Origin: Candidatus Scybalocola fimicaballi | Lineage (GTDB): Bacteria > Bacteroidota > Bacteroidia > Bacteroidales > Paludibacteraceae | DNA length: 5,848 nt | Direction of reading: 5' to 3' | NCBI GenBank assembly: GCA_002317115.1 | Contig: DCIP01000053.1 | Coordinates: forward strand, 1 to 5,848 | Part shown: piece after piece, positions 1-5,483 of the stretch | How positions within the stretch are numbered: the first letter of the stretch is position 1 | Layout of the letters: every line of letters begins with the position of its first letter | Translations under genes and position numbers: made by a program | Notes under the pieces: generated by a model | The model's database searches: none | What the model was told of the DNA's origin: nothing | The model's input: only the letters and a program-made list of their open reading frames with translations

Positions 1-1
1 T

Positions 2-85
2 AAGTCGCCAAAGAACGGTGCTTACATTTTCGAGGAGACTATGGTTCACAACGACGACGTAAAGGCATTCTTAGCAAAGAAGTAA
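2..85 (+). CDS. C-terminal end of a DUF4295 small protein (partial, cut by window edge)
   Basis: The reading frame is open from the window edge to TAA at 83-85 and gives 27 residues, starting KSPKNGAYIFEE and ending AFLAKK. From memory of the family, DUF4295 proteins are about 50 residues, basic, and carry a VKSPKTGAY-like segment followed by an acidic stretch and a lysine-rich end; this matches about the last half. The family is specific to Bacteroidota, is normally encoded just after rpmB and rpmG (L28 and L33), and I recall it being assigned as a ribosomal protein (bL38) in a Flavobacterium ribosome structure. The ribosomal role is therefore family knowledge, not visible here. The start codon and upstream neighbours lie outside the window. 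A strong terminator follows 23 bases after the stop, so this is the last gene of its transcript. Confidence 0.75.
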   Translation, partial: KSPKNGAYIFEETMVHNDDVKAFLAKK

Positions 86-108
86 GAATTCTTTATTTCA
101 CAATATAT

Positions 109-142
109 CAGACGGAGCAACTATTTGTTCCGTCTGTTTTTT
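109..142 (+). terminator. Intrinsic terminator after the DUF4295 gene
   Basis: Arms 109-120 and 125-136 form a 12-pair stem with one G-U pair and a four-base loop (CTAT), followed directly by six T at 137-142. This is a textbook rho-independent terminator. It separates the ribosomal-protein-type transcript from the greA promoter. Confidence 0.93.
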
Positions 143-165
143 ATTTTGTGTTTTCAACAAATAGT

Positions 166-196
166 TTTGTTTTATCAAAAAAGTAGGGTATCTTTG
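166..196 (+). promoter_or_regulatory. Bacteroidota-type promoter for the greA-HIT operon
   Basis: TTTG at 166-169 and TATCTTTG at 189-196 match the -33 TTTG and -7 TAnnTTTG elements of the primary sigma factor of this phylum, with a spacer of exactly 19 bases. Transcription would begin near 201-205, giving a leader of roughly 100 bases before the greA start. It lies between the preceding terminator and greA, as expected. Confidence 0.85.
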
Positions 197-217
197 CACC
201 CGTAAGAATTGTAAACA

Positions 218-268
218 ATGAGAGTTTCGGCTAATGGTCGAGATTCTTTTTTATTGTGTTTTTTATAA
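218..268 (+). other. Possible 16-codon leader ORF upstream of greA
   Basis: ATG at 218 opens a frame of 16 codons (MRVSANGRDSFLLCFL) ending in TAA at 266-268, 31 bases before the greA start. The ATG is preceded by an A/T-rich stretch, like the real starts nearby, and lies just after the predicted transcription start. The frame runs through the whole putative attenuator hairpin, so a translating ribosome would open it. It has no run of a single amino acid typical of biosynthetic leader peptides. A frame of this length is easily found by chance, so this is only a candidate. Confidence 0.22.
220..252 (+). promoter_or_regulatory. Putative attenuator hairpin in the greA leader
   Basis: Arms 221-232 and 236-247 pair along all 12 positions: four G-C, four A-U and four G-U pairs. 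A further G-U is possible at 220/248. The run of T at 247-252 follows at once. The structure begins about 15-20 bases after the predicted transcription start and some 50 bases before the greA start codon. A hairpin plus U-tract inside a leader is the form of a transcription attenuator; termination here would release an RNA of about 50 bases. The many G-U pairs make the stem weaker than the gene-end terminators in this window, so partial termination is the more likely outcome. On the DNA level it is not a perfect inverted repeat. The function is inferred. Confidence 0.5.
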
Positions 269-299
269 ACTTAAAAATAATACCAAATTAAATAAAATT

Positions 300-770
300 A
301 TGGCTGCATCTTACGTTAGTAAAGAGGGCTTGCAGAAAATGCAAGAGGAGCTACACCGTCTTGAGACTGTGGAACGTCCAAAAATTTCAGCTCAAATTGC
401 TGAGGCAAGAGAAAAAGGAGACCTAAGCGAGAACGCAGAGTACGACGCCGCTAAAGAGGCTCAGGGCATTCTTGAGAGTGAAATCGCCTTGCTTAAAGAG
501 AAGATCATCAACTCAAAAGTGATCGATATGTCCAAAATCGACACAGAGACTGTACATATCCTAAATAAGGTTGAAATTAAGAACACTAAGACAAATGCCA
601 AGATGAGCTACACTATCGTGTCTGAAAACGAGGCTAATCTTAAGGAGTTCAAGATCTCTTCCGCAACACCAATCGCAAAAGCGTTGCTTGGAAAGAAGGT
701 CGGAGATATCGTTGACGTTGTCACTCCAGCTGGTAAAATGTCTTTTGAAATTGTCAATATCTCTATCTAA
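300..770 (+). CDS. greA: Transcription elongation factor GreA
   Basis: The 156-residue product binds RNA polymerase through the secondary channel and stimulates cleavage of backtracked RNA, freeing stalled complexes. Length matches the E. coli protein (158). Residues 1-75 form the antiparallel coiled coil; its tip carries GDLSENAEY with D41 and E44, the acidic residues that support cleavage, and the following DAAKEAQG is typical. Residues about 80-156 form the FKBP-like C-terminal domain, ending TPAGKMSFEIVNISI. The start at 300 is chosen because MAASYVSKEGL aligns with known GreA N-termini. The frame is open to ATG 234, but the extra 22 residues are unlike GreA and that ATG lies inside the leader hairpin. 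The stop shares its last A with the start of the HIT gene, so the two are translationally coupled. Confidence 0.97.
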   Translation: MAASYVSKEGLQKMQEELHRLETVERPKISAQIAEAREKGDLSENAEYDAAKEAQGILESEIALLKEKIINSKVIDMSKIDTETVHILNKVEIKNTKTNAKMSYTIVSENEANLKEFKISSATPIAKALLGKKVGDIVDVVTPAGKMSFEIVNISI

Positions 771-1165
771 TGGCTACAATTTTCACAAGAATCATCAACG
801 GCGAGATTCCTTGCTATAAGATATACGAGGATGAGAACTTTTTCGCATTCCTTGACATCAATCCACTTCAGAAAGGACACACTCTTGTGATCCCTAAGAA
901 AGAAGAGGATTACATCTTCAATCTTGACGACGCTACTTACACTGGTCTACAGATAGTTGCTAAGAAAATCGCGGCCGCAATCAAGGAGAGCACTAACTGC
1001 AAACGCGTCGGCGTCACTGTACTTGGAATGGAAGTGCCTCACGTGCATATCCACCTTGTGCCAATGAACAGCGAAAAAGATATGCTTTTCTCTAACCCTA
1101 AAATGGAGCTTAGCAAAGATGAGTTTGAGGCTATCGCTGCCGACATCGCAAAGCGTGTGAAATAA
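770..1165 (+). CDS. HIT family (Hint-like) nucleotide hydrolase
   Basis: A 131-residue histidine-triad protein. The triad HVHIHLVP lies at residues 91-98, with H91, H93 and H95; by homology to Hint proteins the middle histidine, H93, is the nucleophile. The upstream signature GHTLVIPK (36-43), with H37, and the N-terminal IFTRIINGEIPCYKIYED are also typical. Hint enzymes are cytoplasmic purine nucleoside phosphoramidases that hydrolyse AMP-linked amines and adenylates; the natural substrate in bacteria is not settled. There is no cysteine pair near the N-terminus, so no zinc site of the kind seen in some relatives. The start overlaps the greA stop (TAATG), which implies co-transcription and coupled translation. 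I recall greA-HIT as a recurrent pair in Bacteroidota. A terminator follows 18 bases after the stop. Confidence 0.95.
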   Translation: MATIFTRIINGEIPCYKIYEDENFFAFLDINPLQKGHTLVIPKKEEDYIFNLDDATYTGLQIVAKKIAAAIKESTNCKRVGVTVLGMEVPHVHIHLVPMNSEKDMLFSNPKMELSKDEFEAIAADIAKRVK

Positions 1166-1183
1166 TCTCAAATCACTATACTT

Positions 1184-1216
1184 AAAGCCAAACTGTATTT
1201 CCAGTTTGGCTTTTTT
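1184..1216 (+). terminator. Intrinsic terminator of the greA-HIT operon
   Basis: Arms 1185-1195 and 1202-1212 form a perfect 11-pair stem (AAGCCAAACTG) with a six-base loop, running into six T at 1211-1216. It ends only 24 bases before the next start codon on the same strand. Confidence 0.9.
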
Positions 1217-1240
1217 AATTAATCATTCAACAAGCATTTT

Positions 1241-2119
1241 ATGAAAACACTAAAGGAACGAAAGCCAATTGAAAATCGCAACGTCAAAAGCATTCTTAAC
1301 ATCTTTGATTTGAAGACAGGGACATACGAGACTGTCGCTGTCATCGACGCTCTTGCAGAAGCTCCCAACTGGGAAAGCAATGGCAATAATCTCGTCTACA
1401 ACAGTCTTGGCAGACTTTATCATTTCAACATCGAGACCAGAGTGTCGACCATGATCGACAGCCAGTATTGCGACCACTGCAACAACGACCACGTCCTTTC
1501 TCCTGACGGCAAACGCGTCGCTGTAAGCCACCATACTCGTGAGGATGGAGAAAGCCGCATCTACACTTTCCCTATCGAAGGAGGTGCCCCAACGCTTGTA
1601 ACTCCAATTGCTCCAAGCTATCTACATGGATGGAGTCCCGACGGCTCTACCCTTGCCTACTGTGCTGAAAGAAATGGCCAGTACGACATCTATACGATCC
1701 CTGTAAACGGAGGTTTGGAGGCTCAGCTTACTGACACTTGCGGCCTTGACGATGGTCCAGAATACAGCCCTTGTGGCAAATATATCTGGTTTAATTCAGT
1801 AAGAAGCGGTTTGATGCATATCTGGAGAATGAAAGCCGACGGTTCGGAGCAGACTCAAATGACTGACGATGGCATGAACGACTGGTTCGCCCACCTATCC
1901 CCAGACGGCAAAAAGGTGATCTTTATTTCGTATCATGAGGGCGACGTCGCTCCTGGAGATCATCCCGCTAACAAGAATGTGGAGATCCGAATGATGGATA
2001 ACGATGGAAAGAACGTCAAGACGCTTGTGAAATTGTTTGGCGGACAAGGATCTCTAAACGTCAACTCATGGAGCCCATGCGGCACTAAATTCGCATTCAT
2101 GAGTTACGAGGTGAAATAA
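1241..2119 (+). CDS. TolB-like (PD40 repeat) beta-propeller protein, apparently cytoplasmic
   Basis: The 292-residue product has six WD40-like/PD40 blades. The blade signature is recognisable at residues 44-54 (degenerate, WESNGNNLVYN), 87-96 (SPDGKRVAVS), 132-141 (SPDGSTLAYC), 176-185 (SPCGKYIWFN), 220-229 (SPDGKKVIFI) and 278-287 (SPCGTKFAFM), which fits a complete six-bladed propeller with nothing attached. TolB itself is periplasmic and has an extra N-terminal domain; here the N-terminus (MKTLKERKPIENRN) is charged with no hydrophobic stretch, so export is unlikely and this is not TolB of the Tol-Pal system. NNDHVLSPDG at 81-90 recalls a conserved NDH-SPDG motif of a PD40 subfamily that includes oligogalacturonate lyase-like propellers. 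The enzymatic or binding role is unknown. No neighbour suggests a pathway. The start is the only sensible ATG after the terminator; no Shine-Dalgarno is seen. Confidence 0.85.
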   Translation: MKTLKERKPIENRNVKSILNIFDLKTGTYETVAVIDALAEAPNWESNGNNLVYNSLGRLYHFNIETRVSTMIDSQYCDHCNNDHVLSPDGKRVAVSHHTREDGESRIYTFPIEGGAPTLVTPIAPSYLHGWSPDGSTLAYCAERNGQYDIYTIPVNGGLEAQLTDTCGLDDGPEYSPCGKYIWFNSVRSGLMHIWRMKADGSEQTQMTDDGMNDWFAHLSPDGKKVIFISYHEGDVAPGDHPANKNVEIRMMDNDGKNVKTLVKLFGGQGSLNVNSWSPCGTKFAFMSYEVK

Positions 2120-2135
2120 CGAAAACGAAAACGAA

Positions 2136-2167
2136 AAAAGGACGAACCCATACGGATTCGTCCTTTT
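2136..2167. terminator. Bidirectional intrinsic terminator between convergent genes
   Basis: Arms 2136-2146 (AAAAGGACGAA) and 2157-2167 pair perfectly over 11 bases; two further G-C pairs beyond one mismatch leave the loop ATAC. On the plus strand four T end the stem; on the minus strand six T follow (2134-2139 read in reverse). It lies 17 bases after the propeller gene stop and 22 bases from the end of the convergent SseB-like gene, so it can serve both. Confidence 0.88.
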
Positions 2168-2188
2168 GCTTTATAGCATAAAATTTAT

Positions 2189-3526
2189 TTAAGCCTCTTT
2201 ATTCTCTGTAGCTTCGGCATTCTCTCCATTATCTGAAGCAGTTGCTTGCTGAGCCTGCTGCTTCTCATACTCTTCTCTAAGCTCTTTCTTAACGATAGCC
2301 AGATGCTCCATGATCTTCTTGTTTACAGTCAAACAAATACCCTTGCAATTGACAATAAACGCATCAGCATTCATAGCCTCAACCATCTCCACTACTTTGT
2401 CGTATGAGTGAGTTGTTGTCATCCAATCAGTGCCAAACTCCTTCGACTGCTCAACGATATCAGTAAACACCGCCAAAGCTGTTGTCTTATCCGAACCGTT
2501 CATCACAGGGAAGATTGTGTTGCCCTCATCATCCTTACGAGTAGGAATCAAATATGTAGAAGATACGATAGCAGCCATCATCTCATGCTCAAGGAAAGCA
2601 CACATTCTATTGTGCATCTCCATGTTTGCACCCTCCTCAACATTCTCTCTACGCATTTCCTGGAAGAAAGCAGTCATGGCAATCTGAAGACGTGGGTTCT
2701 GGATTACTGTCTCACCCTCCTTCTTAGCTGTAGGCCACTCCTGAATTGGAATACCTGCGGCAGGACGAATTCCGTCGGCAAGGAACACAGCCAAATATCC
2801 ATCCTTACGAAGAGCATCCATACACAAGTGCAACTCTTCTCTCTTTACAGGCATGATATCGACGTCGTAATGTCCCTCCTCCATCTTCTTGATGAAAGCT
2901 TCCTTATTCTCATCTGTTAGAAGGATCAAGGCTCCATGCTGCAACTCGTATGGATAACCTGTAGTCTTACAAATTGTAATCCAAACCTGCTCCTGTGCCG
3001 CAACCTTAGCAACCATCATTTTTGAGTTGATTGCCATTAAGTTATTGAACACTCTGATATCTTGTTCCTTCTTGGCTTCGTGAGCTTTTGGTATCATCAC
3101 ATTCTGCATGTACGACAATACGAAAAGATTCTCATATATTGTATTTTCACCAAAAAGTTTCAATCCTTCTGGACCTTTGAAGCACTGCTGCAACAACTCA
3201 GTTCGTCTCTCGTCGCTTTCAATAGGAGAACCCATTTTAGTATTAAGGTTCAACTGCATCTGCTGTCCTGGCTGAACATTCTGCGAAGGATCATTACTTC
3301 TGAATCTAAACTGAGAAGCGTCGACCTTTCCTACAGGCTCTTCACTATTCACGTTAGCCGCAGCCGCACTGTTTACCTTTGTTGGATCAAACTTGTCTGC
3401 TGGATTGAATTTCTGCTCTGGCTCATTATTTGTTTCTGGCTTCGCATCATTTACTGGTGCAGATTTTGGCTCTTCTTTGGCCTTCTCCTGCTCTTTATTT
3501 CCGAAAATTTTATTGAAAAATCCCAT
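2189..3526 (-). CDS. SseB family protein with two apparent tandem SseB-like domains
   Basis: A 445-residue soluble protein. Residues 1-8 (MGFFNKIF) are short and amphipathic, about 9-105 are a low-complexity Lys/Glu/Pro/Asn-rich and probably disordered stretch, and about 418-445 are again polar (Glu, Gln, Asn). Residues about 314-410 match the SseB N-terminal domain pattern: a strand near TYLIP, FPVMNG, then ALAVFTD, a helix, DAFIVNCKGICLTV and a closing helix. Residues about 169-265 follow the same order (VWITI, ALILLTD, LAVFLADGI, IPIQEW), which I read as a diverged second copy. SseB was named for enhanced serine sensitivity in E. coli; the molecular role is not established, so none is assigned here. 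No membrane segment or signal is seen. The gene stands alone, with a terminator on each side and a possible own promoter, and its start lies shortly downstream of that. Confidence 0.75.
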   Translation of the reverse strand: MGFFNKIFGNKEQEKAKEEPKSAPVNDAKPETNNEPEQKFNPADKFDPTKVNSAAAANVNSEEPVGKVDASQFRFRSNDPSQNVQPGQQMQLNLNTKMGSPIESDERRTELLQQCFKGPEGLKLFGENTIYENLFVLSYMQNVMIPKAHEAKKEQDIRVFNNLMAINSKMMVAKVAAQEQVWITICKTTGYPYELQHGALILLTDENKEAFIKKMEEGHYDVDIMPVKREELHLCMDALRKDGYLAVFLADGIRPAAGIPIQEWPTAKKEGETVIQNPRLQIAMTAFFQEMRRENVEEGANMEMHNRMCAFLEHEMMAAIVSSTYLIPTRKDDEGNTIFPVMNGSDKTTALAVFTDIVEQSKEFGTDWMTTTHSYDKVVEMVEAMNADAFIVNCKGICLTVNKKIMEHLAIVKKELREEYEKQQAQQATASDNGENAEATENKEA

Positions 3527-3543
3527 CTTTAAATTGTTTTCTA

Positions 3544-3551
3544 CAAATATA
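3544..3551 (-). promoter_or_regulatory. Possible -7 element for the SseB-like gene
   Basis: Read on the minus strand this is TATATTTG, a full match to TAnnTTTG. Transcription would begin about 3538, giving a very short leader of about a dozen bases. No TTTG is found 19-21 bases further upstream, so only half of the promoter is supported. The stretch upstream contains a 12-base palindrome (3554-3565), reported as a finding. Confidence 0.4.
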
Positions 3552-3612
3552 AGTAATTTAAATTAAAAACTGTAGATGCAAAATACAAAATATAAGAAAA
3601 GCGTAAGCAATT

Positions 3613-3649
3613 AAAAAAATCGGGGGTCAGCCTTAAGACCAACACCCGA
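3613..3649 (-). terminator. Intrinsic terminator of amtB
   Basis: On the minus strand an outer stem TCGGG/CCCGA (3645-3649 with 3620-3624) and an inner stem GGTC/GACC (3637-3640 with 3625-3628) are separated by a four-base bulge on one side and close on an eight-base loop; seven T (3613-3619 reversed) follow. It lies 43 bases beyond the amtB stop, and upstream of the SseB-like gene, so the two minus-strand genes are separate units. Confidence 0.8.
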
Positions 3650-3692
3650 ATGACAGAAATATATGTTTTAGCTAAAATTGAATCAGTTAAAC

Positions 3693-5078
3693 TTATGCCT
3701 TATTCTCATGCTCGAAATACTCAGCTATCTCTCTTTCTACTGATTTCGATCCGTAAGACTCGTCGTGCTGGCTCATATCAAGACCCATCTTCTCGCTCTC
3801 CTCACTTACACGCATTGGGATCATCTTGTTTGTAATCCAGTATAGAGCGTAACTAACAACGAATGAGTAGACAATCACGCCAGCCATTACCATACAGTGG
3901 TTCAAGAAGTAGTGAATGTGGCTCAACTCAGCTTTTACTTCAGGATCCTCATAGTTGTAAACAAAGATACCAGTCATCAATGTTCCGACGATACCTCCTA
4001 CACCGTGAGTAGGGAATACATCCAAAGCGTCGTCAAGGTTAGATTTCTTGTTCTTGAAATATACAGCGAAGTTACAGATCAAAGTAGTCACGAATGAGAT
4101 AAACACACTTTCGCCAACTGACACCCATCCTGCAGACGGTGTGATTGCAACCAAGCCAACTACTGCACCAACTGCGGCACCAACTGCAGATGGCTTTCTT
4201 CCGCGTAGACAGTCGAATACAATCCAAGTGATCATTGCTACTGCAGATGCAGTGTTTGTATTCAAGAATGCCTTGATTGCCATTCCATCGGCTGCTAGAG
4301 AAGAACCGGCGTTGAAGCCGAACCATCCAAGCCACAACATGGCTGCACCAAGAAGGATGAATGGAACGTTTGCTGGAAGATGCTCACCAGCCTCCTTACG
4401 TTTGCCTAGGAACATTGCACCAGCCAAAGCTGCTACTCCTGAAGATGCGTGTACTACGATACCTCCGGCAAAGTCCTTTACGTGAATGCTTGCAAACAAT
4501 CCTTCTGGATGCCAAGTACAGTGTGCCAATGGACAATATACGAAGATAAAGAAGAAGATCATGAAGAACAAATATCCAGAGAAACGTACTCTCTCAGCGA
4601 AAGATCCTGTAATCAATGATGGTGTGATGATCGCAAACTTCATCTGAAACAATGCAAAAAGTGCAATAGGAATAGATAGACCTTCTACAAAGTTAGAATC
4701 TGAACAAGCTCCACCTACATTATTAAAGAAAGCATACGATGATGGATTACCAATAACACCACCTATATCATGTCCGAAACAAAGGCTGAATCCAAATACT
4801 ACCCAAAGGACACTGATGATACCCATAGCAATGAAGCTCTGAAGCATTGTTGAAATCACGTTCTTCTCACGAACCATACCGCCGTAGAAGAATGATAGAC
4901 CAGGAGTCATCATCAACACAAAAATTGTAGCTGTAATTAGCCAAGCTACGTTAGCTAATAATTGAGCATCTTCACTTAACTCAATGTGGAATCCAAAATC
5001 CACGTCTCCAGGAATGAACAGTCCGCAAATGCTAATTATAAGCATGAAAGCGAACATTATAATCCATCTTTTCTGCAT
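3693..5078 (-). CDS. amtB: Ammonium transporter, Amt/MEP/Rh family
   Basis: A 461-residue inner-membrane channel that takes up ammonium; the family forms trimers. Residues 5-22 are a hydrophobic N-terminal segment (cleaved signal or extra helix, as in E. coli AmtB), followed by about eleven membrane helices between residues 40 and 417. The key pore residues are present: F148 (in FQMKFA) and F255 (in GWFGFNAGS) match the phenylalanine gate F107/F215 of E. coli; S259 and W189 match S219 and W148 of the external ammonium site; D202 and H210 (DFAGGIVVH) match D160 and H168, and H358 (PTHGVGG) matches the second twin histidine H318. The cytoplasmic tail from about 418 contains PMRVSEESEKMGLDMSQH, the conserved region that takes part in gating by PII proteins. 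No glnK/PII gene lies beside it within the window. The transcript is probably monocistronic, ended by its own terminator. Confidence 0.97.
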   Translation of the reverse strand: MQKRWIIMFAFMLIISICGLFIPGDVDFGFHIELSEDAQLLANVAWLITATIFVLMMTPGLSFFYGGMVREKNVISTMLQSFIAMGIISVLWVVFGFSLCFGHDIGGVIGNPSSYAFFNNVGGACSDSNFVEGLSIPIALFALFQMKFAIITPSLITGSFAERVRFSGYLFFMIFFFIFVYCPLAHCTWHPEGLFASIHVKDFAGGIVVHASSGVAALAGAMFLGKRKEAGEHLPANVPFILLGAAMLWLGWFGFNAGSSLAADGMAIKAFLNTNTASAVAMITWIVFDCLRGRKPSAVGAAVGAVVGLVAITPSAGWVSVGESVFISFVTTLICNFAVYFKNKKSNLDDALDVFPTHGVGGIVGTLMTGIFVYNYEDPEVKAELSHIHYFLNHCMVMAGVIVYSFVVSYALYWITNKMIPMRVSEESEKMGLDMSQHDESYGSKSVEREIAEYFEHENKA

Positions 5079-5483
5079 AATTGTAATATTTTGTCAGTTT
5101 TATGTGATATTTTATATCTCTTTTTCTGTAAATGTCCTTGATTTACGTTTGCAAAGTTACCATTTTTCTATTTATGCTTACATTTTGGCAATATCATGCT
5201 TTATTATATATTCTAATACGTAAAAGACTGAAAGAATATCATATTAAAAATTTACAATTTAAAATCAAAAGGCATTAATTTAATTTCAACTTATCACAAT
5301 ACAGAATCGTCAATTTTGGACTGGCACTAAACAACAGTCAAACATTCAATTTGTCACCATGATGTAAAATTCGCAATTTGAGAATCATGTCTCCACAAAC
5401 AATCTTGTATTTTTTGCTTGAGAAGTTTATTCTTTATATTTTTAATGGCTACAAATAATCATTTGACAAAAAGAATCTAAAAC
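5079..5483. other. A/T-rich divergent intergenic region, 405 bases
   Basis: The 100 bases nearest amtB hold its predicted leader and -7 element, with two small inverted repeats (5128-5146 and 5106-5118). From about 5200 to 5483 I find no ORF worth calling, no tRNA-like fold, no terminator and no clear TAnnTTTG promoter for the gene at 5484; the closest is ATCATTTG ending at 5464, with the TA reversed. CAATTT recurs at 5255, 5311, 5347 and 5374, which may be no more than base composition. TTTGG-ACTG and CAGTCAAA around 5316-5342 could form a weak bulged hairpin without a T-tract. Confidence 0.6.
5152..5159 (-). promoter_or_regulatory. Possible -7 element for amtB
   Basis: On the minus strand this reads TAACTTTG, matching TAnnTTTG, and would start transcription near 5147, giving a leader of about 68 bases. 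The -33 position, 19-21 bases upstream, has no good TTTG, so the promoter may need an activator, as might be expected for a nitrogen-regulated gene; this last point is inference. Confidence 0.45.

Noticed and set aside
234..299. In-frame N-terminal extension of greA beginning at ATG 234
   Set aside because: The extra 22 residues are unlike GreA, the start lies inside the leader hairpin, and MAASYVSKEGL at 300 matches the normal GreA N-terminus and length.
947..1171. Minus-strand 74-residue frame opposite the HIT gene
   Set aside because: It is fully antisense to the conserved histidine-triad coding region and has no family resemblance.
1241..2119. Assignment of the propeller gene as tolB of the Tol-Pal system
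   Set aside because: It lacks a signal peptide and the TolB N-terminal domain, is shorter than TolB, and no tolQ, tolR, tolA or pal gene is nearby.
2408..2920. 170-residue open frame opposite the SseB-like gene
   Set aside because: It lies antisense to a well-supported coding gene, its product is a low-quality mix rich in Leu, Ser, His and Cys, and it resembles no family.
4048..4485. 145-residue open frame opposite amtB
   Set aside because: It is the antisense shadow of conserved amtB codons; its Ala/Pro/Thr composition reflects the Gly/Ala-rich membrane helices on the other strand.
5187..5199. Sigma-54-like -24/-12 element (TGGCA...TGC) on the plus strand
   Set aside because: The spacing between GG and GC is one base too short, it would leave a leader of nearly 300 bases, and it points away from amtB, the gene that might be expected to use sigma-54.
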